A stretch of DNA of 55,977 nt, taken from the NCBI GenBank assembly GCA_900617975.1, contig UZAE01012164.1:1-55977 (forward strand). The letters are read 5' to 3'. Positions 1-12,447 of this stretch are shown in pieces (position 1 is the stretch's first letter; every line of letters starts with the position of its first letter). The position numbers and the translations under genes are program-made. This DNA is from Rodentolepis nana (Eukaryota > Platyhelminthes > Cestoda > Cyclophyllidea > Hymenolepididae). The notes under the pieces were generated by a model that made no database searches, was not told the DNA's origin, and saw nothing but the letters and a program-made list of their open reading frames with translations.

Positions 1-42
1 TGCCCAGTGTGCACCACATGGAGGTAAGTCTATCGCACACTC
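1..42 (-). repeat. SINE-like repeat copy A, head only, cut by window start
   Basis: The first 42 bases match the 5' head of the interspersed repeat family in reverse orientation: GCACCACATGGAGGTAAGTC followed by TATCGCACAC. The rest of the copy lies outside the window. Other copies are listed below. Confidence 0.85.
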
Positions 43-3000
43 CATGGAGATTTTAAAAGGTGTCAAATTTGCACATTTTATTTTAATTTGGGATTCCAAT
101 TTTACAGCATTTACTAGATGATAAGTTAACGTTACATGATTCAAATTTCATAATTCATCTCTATAGTGGGCTGAATAGACTCCTTTCAATGATGCTGGGC
201 CTTGAAACATCAGGCCACACCTTTACCCATCCAATGGTGGTGAAAGCAGAATGATCTCATAAAATACTGAGTACTTTGCATGATTACGAGCAAGCATAGA
301 TGGGGCGGTTTAAATTTCCAATAAATTATCAAACTCACTGCTTCTCCTAGTCTTACTTCAAGCATGTCAAAAGGTACTCAAATTATGAATTCTAGTTTAG
401 AACAAAATAAAAGCGAACGGAGATGTAATTCTCTTATCGGTGCCCACGAATAAAGCAAATTACTTCATTATTTTTATCGTTACAATAGTGAAACGGTTGA
501 GTTGCTTGTGAATAAGGTGGACTCAGTGGGTGTAAAAAAAGATGCAAAAACATCAAAGGAATATAATTTCTTTAAAATTCAAAATATATTCAGGTTATTA
601 CCTTCAACCCTAAGAAAATTATTCGTTGTCTGAAAACTAAAATTATGCGATTTAACTTCTAGGTTAATGTGGGCGTCTCAATTGGAATGAAGGGTATTAC
701 TATCTTGATAAATTTACCGTTTCTAATAGCTAAGACCTCACAGTTAATAATAAATAGGAGGTAAATAATGAAACTCTGCTCAACTACTCGCGAGTGAATT
801 AAAATTGGCTCTGAGTTTGAATAACTACTTTAATAATCTGAGATATTATGTTGTACAGAGTACCTGTTTCGCAGAATGATGATATTAAAATTATAAATAA
901 AATTCTTAATTATTATTAAATTTCAAGTGAAATAACCTGCCCTTCAACTCATGCAGATAATTTGTTTGAAATAGGGATTAGGAGTTTGTAATAATTATTT
1001 TATTGAATCAAACTTTAAAAAAGGCATATCATCATTTAATTAATTCCCTTTTGATCAGAAATTGGATCTTAATTAGATATCGAGGAGACGATTTTCTTAA
1101 CTTGAAATCATAAAAAGCTGAGTTTTCATGTGGGTTCAAAGGGGTCTTTGAACTGAGATCAGGCACAAACAGTGAATTTGGTGCTTCACTTTAGGACCTC
1201 ACAAACAGCACTTATTATTATTATTATCCACAATAATAGAAATTAACAAATCCCAACTACAAAATCAAATGTAAGAGAGATAGTCAAGAGAAACCATTAT
1301 CAAGATCTCAAAAAATGCAGCATTATTCAATGTTTTGGCTCGGGTTCAGCCATATTCGCTAACTGGACAACTCACATTCCATGGTTTCAATTTTATTATT
1401 CGTCTCGTGGATTTTAGATCTGCTTAGGGATGATGTTCGATATTGAATGATCGTGATAGCTAGTCTTCTCATTTTGATTTATTTGTTCTTAATAGTTGAG
1501 AAGGTAAAGAAATGCCAAAATCTTAACATATCAGAGAATTTCCGCCAAAATACTGAAAACTATCAGGTCTCCGCATGCTCTGTTAACTCAATTTCAATGA
1601 ATTCCTTGCGCGATTACTAGACTTGCAGCTTCATACAATTTGAAATCTCATTTTTCCTATCAATTTAAAAGTTTTGCGGACTCCGAGTCACAAATATCAC
1701 AATAATAATTTGAATTCCTTATAAAATTATTTAATTAAAATTGTGAACTTTTAATAAGTATCAACAAGCGTCATGCTTGCCTGACGAAGCAAGTGGAAAT
1801 AAATTCTATTAAATTTTACAGTCCGAAAATATATCAGGCATGAAGAGCATTACCTGTGAAATGGCGAAGGCGATAAATGAATGTGTGTAATAAATGCTAA
1901 AAATTTTGTCCTTTGTTGCACCAATGAATTTGCATCCCTGCTATTAATTGAGTGAACTATGTTGCCCAATCATATGATTTTGTGTGTATTGGCGTTTTAG
2001 TTGATTGGAACTAATCTGTAATACATATATATAGAATGTGTATTCTTGACAATATACATTCAAATGCATGCTTTATAAGAGTCTCTAACTGCTCACAGGA
2101 ATAATGAATTAAGAGTAAGAAGGAGCAGGTTTTTGGCATTACCAACGAAAGAGCTAAAATTTACATTTTTGAATTTTTGGCGCTTGATCTTCTTTCTCAA
2201 TTGTCAGTGCAAGAATTAGGATTACTAACAATTATCGACCCCATTTAATTAATAGAGAAGTATAAAGTAAATTGTGCTTGTTTTCAACTCCGTTGAAAGC
2301 AGTGGACAGTGCGTGCACTCAAAAAGTGAGTAAAAACTCGCACTCAAATAATTTATTCAATTTATTAATTAATAGTCTCTATTGATTCTCTATCTTAGTG
2401 CAACTCAGCGAAACCTAAATTACTTGAAATTGATATTGTTAACACCTGGAAGGAAAATCCATAAAAAACTTTTCTTGGTTTTCAGCAGAATGCAAGAGTT
2501 GAAAACTCTCAAATGCTCTCATATGTCAAATCATTTTGGTCAAGTCTCATTTTCTCCTGGGCATTGTGCACTACTGTCTTTTTGGGAATTTCTCTGCGTT
2601 TAAAATTGTTTGTTTTTTTTCGTCTCACATTAAACACGAGGAAAATTAAAGTATTTGCAATTAATTATTCAAGTATTAAAGATGAAAGAAATAAAATGTG
2701 CTAGAAACGAGTCTCCTTTTTAGTAGTTAAGCTCTTAATTACTCTTCTTCAGTGATTTTCCGAAAAGTCAGTCCCTAATATGCATATTTTTTCTTTGGCT
2801 TGTGAATCAAATTACTCAGAATGTTCTGTTTAAGTTGTACGTAAGGTGTATTCCAATAGTTTCATCCACTTTTTTAAAAATATATTATTTCGCTCTTGAC
2901 AATTTTAGAAAGCGATTTTATAACAATTATTTATATTATCGTTTATCTGAACAGAACTCAGCAATAAAGAACCTTTTAAATGTATTTCCCCGTTTTGAGA

Positions 3001-3180
3001 ATTTTTAGTGAACTGAAATTTACCCTCAGAAACATTTAAATCAATATTCTAACTTTAGGTAGCTTCCGTAGAAATAAATTGATTCTAATTACTACCTGTT
3101 CTTTAAAATTAGTTTCTTTTTTGTGCAGTTACATCCTTTTACAGACTGCTATCCCAGCCAGGAGGAGTTCAGTGTAATTT
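43..3180. other. AT-rich intergenic DNA, no gene seen
   Basis: No open frame with coding character and no splice-bounded exon chain is visible on either strand. A short ATT run lies near 1,212-1,226. The frames opening near 2,380-3,010 are short, of low complexity and not recognisable. Confidence 0.6.
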
Positions 3181-3322
3181 ATCTCAAATGGCAGAGGTTT
3201 GGATGCTATCACTAGTTATCAATGAAGTCAGAAGACAACTGCCGGTTAATGGCCACTATCGTATGCGTATACGTTGCCCAGGGAGCACCACGTGGAGGTA
3301 AGTCTTTCGCGCACCCCCTTGG
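3181..3322 (-). repeat. SINE-like repeat copy B, short form lacking the middle
   Basis: Read on the minus strand it has the family head (about 3,322 to 3,225) including GTGCTCCCTGGGCAACGTAT, continues to CAGTTGTCTTCTGACTTCA, then jumps straight to a diverged 3' end with CTGCCATTTGAGAT. The pyrimidine-rich middle of full copies is missing. It faces copy C (plus strand) across about 180 bp, forming an inverted pair. No clear target-site duplication was found. Confidence 0.75.
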
Positions 3323-3503
3323 TTCATATATAAATCCTAGCGTTAATGAAGGTTTCAATAAAATTGAAAGAGACAGTAGAGTACCAATTACATCTTCAAG
3401 GAGAAACTTAGTTGATCATGTATTTTGTACCAGTAAGTCTAGCGATCGAGTGAATTAATCATTAGCAGCTACGATTCGCAATGAATCAAAATATTATTTT
3501 TCA

Positions 3504-3824
3504 GTGCGATAGACTTACCTTCACGTGGTGCACCCAGGGCAACGTATACTCATACGGCAAAAAAGTCTATAAACCGGCAGTTGACTTCTGACTTTAAACT
3601 ACCATCACCTCACTATATGTCATATTCCACAACTTTCACAGTATTCACCACACATTTTCTCTACCTTTGTGTCTGTCTCTTTTACATCTTTGAAACACTC
3701 TTCTGTTCACCACCCCCCTTCGACTTTTTCTTCACTTTGATGTTCCTTCCCCTCTGTGAGGCCTGAAGTCAACAAAAGGGCTAATGATAACTACCAAAAT
3801 GCCTGACATTTGATATAAATAAAT
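3504..3824 (+). repeat. SINE-like repeat copy C, full length
   Basis: Starts GTGCGATAGACTTACC and runs through the GTTGACTTC arm, the TTTGTGTCTGTCTC pyrimidine-rich middle and the GAAGTCAAC arm to an end TTTGATATAAATAAAT. It is about 321 bp. The flanks do not show an obvious target-site duplication. Confidence 0.9.
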
Positions 3825-6800
3825 GTTTGTACTAATATTAGTATTCGGTCACACAAATAACTATCCGAGCAAACGCCTTGGCATTGCTTGTTGAATTTTT
3901 ATCCTAAACTTCTTTTCCACCACATCTTAAATGATGTGTTAACCTTGACTGAATTCAACACGATAGACTTGCCTCTTTTGAAAAATTCGAATCATGTTTA
4001 CCGTCATAAATTTTCCATTCAAAGTCCTTTTATTGCCTAAGCAACTAACATTTCCCACGAGAACATGAACTTTTCATTTCCGGAGAATCTAGTTCATTAA
4101 ACCACCTTATGTTGACAGAAATCTTTATAAATAGCAAAAAAAAAATAATCCAAAATTTTTTAAAAATATAAAAAAATTTGTTATATAGTACATAAATTGT
4201 TTTTGGTGAAAAAGTTGCAAATAATATGCTACTCCATTTGGAACGCAAATTGTTTACATATAGTTAATTTATAAAGTTATTGTTTGTTTAAATTTATTTT
4301 GCATTCATTTTAAATATTATTTGTGTGTGATTTGTTTAATTACTGTTTTCGTTTATTTAAAGATCATGTTTCAATATTCATACAAAATATTGCAACCCCA
4401 ATAAACTGAATATTCAAAAAAACGTAAATAAATTCAAAATCTAATCAACAAATATGAGAATACAACGATGATTTCTAAAATGCAGAAAGCGATAACTTCC
4501 GTTTTCAGAAGTAATAATGGTCTAATGAACAAGCAACGACATGTTGAAGGGCACGATTGCAGAAACATGGACTTATTCTGCGCAAGTTGAGGCAATTGAT
4601 GTTCTTATCACCTCACTGCCCAATTTTTCATATTTTTACTGAAACTGGTTTCAATATTTTAGTGTATCATTATCTTCATTGATGTTTGCTACTCTAATTT
4701 GTGTAGAATCAGTGTGGATTCGTTCTCATTAGTTAGAAGGAGAGTAAAAGCAAGGTAGCCCTCGCTCACCTTTTCAACAAGACTTATCTACATGTCAGAC
4801 GTGCTTAGGCATCAACCAATCCCTATTCCTGTCTGAGTGATCGGCATAAAAACCAGATGTGTCACCTAAACGTGTCACATAAAGGAGGTTTCTTTGTACT
4901 TTTGCCTCCCCAGTATAAGGAAATCGTCCACAATTTCAATTTACCAAAACGTATTGGCCCGTGCGCCATACCAGAGCTTAGAAAAATGCTTATATTTTTG
5001 CCCTTTATTAATCCACCCTGGTGAATGGAAAACGCAGAATAATTGTTCTTGCTCAATCGGAACGGTATTCAAAGTAGTTGCAAAAATGCCGGCATGGTTA
5101 AGCAGGTAGCTGCAATCATTGCTTACAGTGAACCATTTATATTCGCTTAATCTAAGACTACTTGGGCTCACGTTGATTTCAGTCTTCCCTCATCTTACAC
5201 GTGTGAGACCATATTCAAAGTTTTCAAAAGTCATACATCGTAAATTTGCCACAACCAGTGCCATTATAAATAGCATTTGACTAGGCACTCATCACTAATG
5301 GTCTATCAAGTTCTCTTCTATTAGGTTTTAGGACTTCATTCCCAGTCTTAATATTCCAATTTATACTCTCCCTCCAGTCTTAAACCACTCGATGAACAAC
5401 TTATTGACAAAGCAAAAAAGCAATTTACCGTGTCACAAAGTTAGGAAACAATAGAAGAGATTCCTAATTCTGTACAGTTTTAGTATTGGACAACATCTAA
5501 TGTGGGTGTCTGAATACGAGTTTGCCATTATAAGCATCTCCGTTCTCGGTATGCAAACCTATCTTCCGAACAGAAAGCGAATCCAGGTATGCAACTGGTT
5601 TCATGTACCCACCACAACACCCCCCCCCCTCTCCCTTCTTAGAATCCTGTCATTCCGAACGCCCAACGAAATCATCCCTCACAGATATCTGGACGCTTCA
5701 AAAGACCTCTGAGAATGCTAGTGGAGCGTCTAATCTTGTGGATTGATTTTTCGCATGAAAGTATTAAATAAAAATAACAGATTTAGCCCAAGAAAAACGA
5801 ACTTTACAATTTACAAGCAATAATTCATATACATTATTGATAAAATGCAATAAAATAATTGGTCATCAACTCAGTGAGTTTTGAGCTAATTGCTGATTTG
5901 CTTAAACCACGTCACTTTGAGTTCAATTTTTAGACTATTTTGTAAGTCAAGTTAGATTGGTTTCAAATGCAAGGTATTTCAACCAAGTAACGAGATAAGG
6001 TCCTACTGAAAACGGACCCCAGAAATTAAAGCGTCACTTTGTATAGCAACCTTTCTTTCCAATCTATCAGAATTCGTAAGCCGCGCGTCCTTTTGTTTTA
6101 TTTGTATTTTTACCAATATCTTTAAATTGACAAATTCTTGATATCATTTGAAAGGGGGGTGGGGGGGGGGCAGAAATAAATATCTAGTTTTATCTTCGAA
6201 ATTATTTTTCATATAAAGAATGTGGGTGGCATTGCATTCATAAAAGTTGTTATCACTCTTGAAATTGTATAAAATCTGATTTGTCTATTTTAATACCCGA
6301 TCAAGCTGATTCTATGCATTAAAATATTAGGCTGACTTGGATAAACCAACTAATTACTCTTACCAGCAGACGTTTTACGTCTTTATAGCATTTGTGGAGA
6401 AACTGTAGGATCAGGATGTGAGCGCATAAGTCACATTAATTTTTAAAACCCCATGTTGAAAAAGTTGTTATCAAAATTTTAGCCTTTAGAGACAAAACGA
6501 CTTGGCGACTGTGGATAGTTGTGGATTGAGTTATTTTGTCTGAGGAAATGACCATAGATCATGTTTACCCGCGAATCGGAGCAAGCAGACCATTTGATGT
6601 CGAGGTGTTGCTAATATCAACTATTCTCCTTATCTCATTCTATTCTCTAGATTATTAATCTACCTTTCAATTAACATCAGCTTAGAAGAATTTAACTTAC
6701 CCGTTTCAAGCCTATTTAATAAGGCGTCCTTGCTGAAAATATTTAAGATCTTATCCAGTTACGAGATTTATCATAGAGGGCAGTAAGTGAAGAAAACACT

Positions 6801-9280
6801 AATCAATAACCTGTCCATTAATCTGTAGCTGTGATAGGCGCGGACAGCGCTCATTGCTTAGGAGACCGGCTTTCATTATCGTTCAGATTAAAGATGCCTC
6901 TGTTACTACTGGGACATGTTTTCTCTTCCTTTCGTTGACAGCATAAAGCCCGGGAGTGCTACAGGTTGATTCATAACCTAGCACGAAAGCTCACACGCAG
7001 GGTGAACAATCACCTAAAAATGACGTGTTTTAATAGGGAGTCTGCTTAGACCACCTCCTCACGGCAGCCAGGTCGTTAACGTATTAAGAACGTATCTGAT
7101 CTACTTCATATATTCTTATTTTCTGTCAGCTACATCTGTTTGAAAAGACATTCCAGCCATGCTTAATGTTTGAGAGGGCATTGATCAAGGTCAAATAACC
7201 TTCTCGCAGACAGATTTTATCATGATATTCAACACTGAGAGCCCGAATACCAAAATTTCCACAACCCATCTTTGCCAATAAGCTCAAACCTTAACGGATC
7301 GTGTGTTTATACAAAAATAATTAAATATTTTATATGAATGGATTTGTGACCAAGTCAAGTTAAATATTTTCCCTTCATCGCTAGCATCTTTCTCCTCCTC
7401 CTCCTCTAATTTCCCCGTTTTTTTATATAAACTTTAACTCTTCCCGAAGTTATAAAACAGATGTAAATTTCAGTCGGCATTCAAACAGTTGGTTGAAGGG
7501 CATAATCTCAATGCGCTTGTACGAATTCGCTCGATATACGTCCGCGAGTTTCATTGTGCATGCCGACTTGCACAAACGCTTGTTCCGGGCATTTGAGGCA
7601 AACCAAATGTGTCCTTTTCGGGTCTCATCCATTGAATTCGAGAGTTCTTATTCTGAAACTTCAGTTTGTTTACTTTATTTTACTGAAAATTAGCTTCGAG
7701 TCCTTAAATGCCTGTGTTTTTTTCCAAACACCTTCATTGTCATTAGATTCTCAATTTTTAACCCTCTCATTTACTTTAATTTTACATTTTTGAATGACAA
7801 TAGCATTAACGTAACATAATAATTTACCACTTTATAAGATTTGTAAAGATACCCCCGCGCAAGAGTCCACTAAGCGTTAACTTTTCTATTTGAAAATTTA
7901 CGAGACAATAAGCAAATTAATGTGACACGTTATTCATACCCGTTTCTTGAAATAAGTTGAGTATTTAGAACTCATTAAAATCCGCTTGGCAGATTCGGTA
8001 TTTACAGTATTATATTATAATATGTTAACCAAACGCCAACCATATCTTGGTTTTCAAGAAAATATACAGGGAGTTGAATGAATGCCTGGAATTAAATAAT
8101 TGAGAACGGGGTTTATCGCGATTTATTGTGCTTGATAAAAGGTAGGGAGCCTGGAAGGTAAATTTAGATGAATTCAATTGGCAGAGTTAAGTTGTTATAA
8201 TGGATTTCACCGCAAATATACTATTGTCAAATGCAAAATTTATGGGCACCAACGATATAGAAAATAATAATTTGGTAAAAAGGTATTGTTCGCCATAAAA
8301 TTGAATACTCGTGAACTTATTTTATTAGATTAAATTTGTCCATCACTCTCCATGTGACTCGCTTCATAGATTTTCTTGGAAAAAGTTTTTATTCATTTCC
8401 AATCCTAAACTATTATTTATATCTTTCTTGACTTAAATTATTCAAAACGATTGAATTTTTTCGTTCCAAAAACTCAAACTGACAAAAAGGAGAATCCATT
8501 AGCACCACTTTTTCAAATACTTTTAGATTTTGAAGCAATTTGTTATCCTCCTGACAAAATCAGTTATTTATTTTATGGCTGATTGTGAAGTTAATGTGAC
8601 CTTGCAAACACTAACTCATGCCTCTTAAGTCAGGTTTTTTTCTGACAAGCTGTCATATGTTGACATTTTTTCAATATTTACTTACTGAATAACAATAAAA
8701 TTATTGGTGATTCAGCTTAGACAAGCGAAAGTGATCTCCTTGCTGTCTATATAGTCGGCTTTTTAAATCCCTCCATTGGTTTACCTCAATCAAGGTCGGC
8801 TATCTGTCAAATTTGCTGAAAATAAAATCTAACCTTATTCTAGAGTTAGCTCGATAGACACTTTCAGATATGCTTCACTTTTCTAACTTTTGATAAGTTA
8901 GAATAATTAAGTTCACATCTCAGTTAACACTGGGTTGCTGTCTCACCTTAGACTGTACACCTACCTCTGATTTATCTAACTATCAACTCCTCGTCAATGC
9001 ACAAAGACATTGATCATGACGGTCACATCGCCGGTCTCGAACACTTTGAAATGTTTTCGTGCAGTTCTGTTGCCTTCTCCTTCCTCCCAATTAATCTTCC
9101 TATTTCGCCTCCCCCCCCCTCCTACCTCAGTTTTGTGATTATTTTAAACTATTTTTTTTCAACCAACACAAATTGAATTAGCTGAATCATTTTGATGAGT
9201 TAAAAATTTGCTTTTGGGAGAGCTAGATTAGAAGTGGGGAGAAATTAAAAATTGAGTGAAGTTGAAAAATCATCCAGAAG
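3825..9280. other. Gene-poor intergenic DNA
   Basis: About 5.4 kb with no supportable gene. It holds a G-run at 6,154-6,170, a (CTC)n tract at about 7,390-7,407, and some slightly GC-richer patches (about 4,860-5,170; 6,840-7,080; 7,480-7,640) with short open frames on both strands. None matches a family I recognise and none shows a convincing exon chain. Confidence 0.5.
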
Positions 9281-9303
9281 GAGGGAGGGGGAGGGGGAGG
9301 GGG
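9281..9303 (+). repeat. G-rich tract, possible G-quadruplex
   Basis: Four or more G-runs of 3-5 separated by single A bases (GGAGGGAGGGGGAGGGGG). This fits the simple G4 pattern. It sits about 45 bp before copy D of the repeat. Confidence 0.55.
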
Positions 9304-9336
9304 AATGAATGTCAATACGGAAATATATTTATCAAT

Positions 9337-9775
9337 AATTACTAAATAGGGGCGTGCGATAGACTTACCTCCACGTGGTGCACCCTGGGCAACGTATACT
9401 CATAAGGCATAAAGTCTATTAAATGGCAGTTGATCTCTGACTTCAAACTACTCTCACCCCATTGTATGTCATATTCGACTACTTTCACAGTACTCATCTC
9501 ACCCGTATGTCATATTCGACCCCTTCCACAGTACTCATCTTACCTCGACTATTTGTCATATTCGACTACTTTCACAGTACTCATCTCACCTCTCATCTAC
9601 CTTTGTGTCTGTCTCTTTTACGACTTTGAAACTCTCTTCTGTTCCCCCCCTCTCTCTCTCTCGACTTGTTTCACTTTGATGTTTCTCCTCCTCTGTGAAG
9701 CCTGAAGTCAACTAAAGGGCTAATGATAACTTTCACAACGCCTGCCATTTGGTATAAATAAAAAATTACTAAATA
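9337..9775 (+). repeat. SINE-like repeat copy D with target-site duplications
   Basis: Element at about 9,349-9,763, flanked by the identical 12-mer AATTACTAAATA at 9,337-9,348 and 9,764-9,775. Inside, a unit of about 40-45 bp containing GTCATATTCGAC and CACAGTACTCATCT is present three times in tandem (about 9,465-9,597), which makes this copy longer than most. The end is TTTGGTATAAATAAA. Confidence 0.93.
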
Positions 9776-10184
9776 TTTTCCTTCACGAGATTAATATTTT
9801 ATTCGACATTTTCTTCCCACAATTTGCTTGTGAATTAGGATGATCTACGTTATACTGTAGATAGCTCGTGCTGAACTGCAATGGCTTTTCCCTAATAATG
9901 CGGAACTTTTGTTTTCCTTCTTTCTAGCTAGGATATCAGATTTTAGGAAGATAAACTGTGAAAGCATGATTGCTTTATGACAGCTAACAGTTAAATAAAG
10001 TACATTACATCCAACGATTGTTTGCATTCTTGTTATAATTATTATTCACAGGAAATAGGCTACTTTTAATGGAGTGGAGATGGAAGCTTTCGTTCTTACT
10101 AGGCGTTTGCAAAATTTCGCTCCATAAGGATTCGAATTAATTAGAATATCCAATAAAATACTCAGTTTTGGTAACTAAACGCTG

Positions 10185-10230
<46 letters not shown>

Positions 10231-10264
10231 AGTGTGTGTGTGTGCGTGTGTGTGTGTGTGTGTG
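10185..10264 (+). repeat. Compound microsatellite (TA)n(TG)n
   Basis: (TA) repeats to about 10,210 pass directly into (TG) repeats with single AG and CG interruptions. Alternating purine-pyrimidine DNA of this kind can form Z-DNA and is usually length-polymorphic. Confidence 0.97.
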
Positions 10265-10891
10265 CTCTTTGTTACTGCGAAAGAGGATGTTTGGATGGGT
10301 AAAAATCCAGGCCCAGTAATGAGGTTTAGAGTGGTTTGGGAAGCTGAAAGTCAATTTTAGCTCATACCGACTTAACGTTCTTCTAAATTAGAGATAGGAG
10401 CGGGACAGTATCAATTTTTGAACTCATACAATTTCAGATGTTAGCTTTTTTGGACATCATAACGTGAGAAATGTGTTTATGTAATTACAAGAGAAATCAA
10501 ATCTCCGCTTATATAAATCAGCTCAATTGTCAGAAATTGTTTTAAAAATAACCCTTAAGAGAAATGGGCTTCTCAAATAACCTAAAAGACTTCTTTAATA
10601 TTTAAAACTTCCTTCTAATTTAGCCATTGTAATCATTAAAGTTATAGGCCTTTATGTCCAATGCCCAATTTGTTGAACAAGTTGATAAATTATGGGCAGC
10701 TTAGCTTTTAAGTACTTCACTTGCTACGTGGTCTTTTTCCTCCTGTATAGAAATTACCTATTGATAAATTGGTGAACTGATAACGCCATGTTACATTTAT
10801 GTCTCAATCGCTCCTTAGATAAAGCACTTTAAGGGGTACTAATCAATCTAATGGTATATCATCTGCCTTATCTCAACAAATATAGTGATGC

Positions 10892-11334
10892 TATATTTTT
10901 GTAAAGTGGAGTGTGCGATCGACTTGCCTCCACTTGGTGCGCCCTGGGCAACGTATACTCATACGGCAAAAAAGACTATTAACTGGCAGTTGACTTCTGA
11001 CTCCAAACTACCATCACCCCACGGTATGTCATATTCGACATATTTCACATTGCTCATCTTACCTTTTTTCTGCCTTTGTGTCTGTCTGTCTCTTTTGCAT
11101 CTGTGAATCGTTCTTCTTTTCCCCTGTCGAATTTTTCTCACTTTTTGATGATAACTATCAAAACGCCTCCCTTTTAGTATAAATATTGATGTTCCTCCTC
11201 TCTGTGAAGCCCGAAGTCAGCTAAAGGGCTAAAATGTTCCTCCTCTTCTCTGTGAAGCCCGAAGTCAACGAAAGGGCTAATGATAACTATCAAAATGCCC
11301 GCTATTTGAAATAAATAAATAAATATTTTGTAAA
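10892..11334 (+). repeat. SINE-like repeat copy E with reiterated 3' end
   Basis: Element about 10,905-11,322. The flanks ATATTTTTGTAAA (10,892-10,904) and ATATTTTGTAAA (11,323-11,334) are a near-perfect target-site duplication. The 3' part is composite: a tail-like end with GTATAAATATTG near 11,175-11,190 is followed by two more blocks of the GAAG(C)CCGAAGTCA...GGGCTAA region before the final AAATAAATAAATA tail. Confidence 0.9.
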
Positions 11335-12447
11335 ATAAACGTAGGCTGAGAAAAGCAATCATGCAACCTTATTTGGCGTTTGTGAAGCAGTTTGAAAGTA
11401 GTGGCTTAACTTACCACAATCCCATAAATAAGAAAAAATAATCGGTTAAAAATCGGTAAAATTTCAAGTATTTATTTTTAATGAAATTAACCGACCACTT
11501 CCAATTCCGTTTGATGTTTAAGTGAGGTTACCGTTTTCAAAACCAACACTTCATTTGTACTTTTGATTTCATCCTGATGAACTCCTACCCTTCTTAATAC
11601 TTAAATTAAGAATATCAATTTTATTGCCTTAGTTTTCTTTTTAATGTTTAATCCATAATGAAATTTCATTATTATTACTATTTTAACGTAAACAATCCAA
11701 TTTGCTACTTAGAAATCAGAAGAAGGTATAGAATTTAAATGTTCTCCTTAAGCTATTTGATAACATTTTTCACAGTTGAACGACATAATATAAACACTTA
11801 GTTAGTTTATTTTTTTTGCTTCTTCACAAATCAACGCGTAAACAATACTTACTTTTGTTACATTTCTCACTCTTCACTCATAAGTTTAAATAGAAAAATA
11901 CACAGTACAAAATAAACACTCTGACTCTTCACTTCAATGCACCAAGTGTGAAATCTCTGTAACATATTATTCAGTGAATCTTGTATTATTAAATACGCTT
12001 TTCATTCATTCAAGAGGTAAGATTTGTCACTTTTCCCATTTAATTCCGAGGTGATGCTTATTAGTGAAGTTTTTAAAAAAAATAGCGAAAATTTTAAGCC
12101 TTCTGTTTTTGTAGCAAAATTTAAACACTTAGTGATCTTTATCTGACTTCAATAATGACATTTAAATCAGTTCATTATTACTTCTTAATTTTTTTAATTA
12201 ATATCAGCATGAGAAAGTGTAAACGGTTAACAAACGACATTTTTATCAACAGCTATATGGAAGCGTCATCTTTTCTTGTTGGACACGCTTACAAAAGAGG
12301 CGAATCTAAGGCATGCCATTTTATAGCTCAAGGGAGTCGCGCCTTTCTTACGCGCCTCAGTACATTTGAATTGCTTTTGGGAGATAAAAAAATAAACCAT
12401 TCAATGCGGTGGCACGGTATTTCTCAGAATAACCAAAAATAGTTCTT
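11335..12447. other. AT-rich intergenic DNA, no gene seen
   Basis: Contains one 95-codon open frame (12,155-12,442). It has no recognisable domain, a lysine/isoleucine-rich AT-driven first half and no supporting neighbours, so it is not called as a gene. Confidence 0.5.

Noticed and set aside
3504..3824. Hammerhead ribozyme inside the repeat, as in the schistosome Sm-alpha SINE
   Set aside because: The conserved CTGATGA and GAAA core is not present in the expected arrangement in any copy.
4862..5171. Overlapping open frames on both strands in a slightly GC-richer patch
   Set aside because: Both strands are equally open, neither product is recognisable, and no exon borders fit.
7450..7693. 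GC-richer patch with open frames on both strands, one with a CLKC-like cysteine pair
   Set aside because: The spacing does not fit a C2H2 zinc finger and no chain of exons was found.
12155..12442. 95-codon open frame, the longest in the left 17 kb
   Set aside because: No recognisable domain, AT-driven composition in the first half, no splice partners or neighbours. Chance opening or eroded mobile element cannot be excluded.
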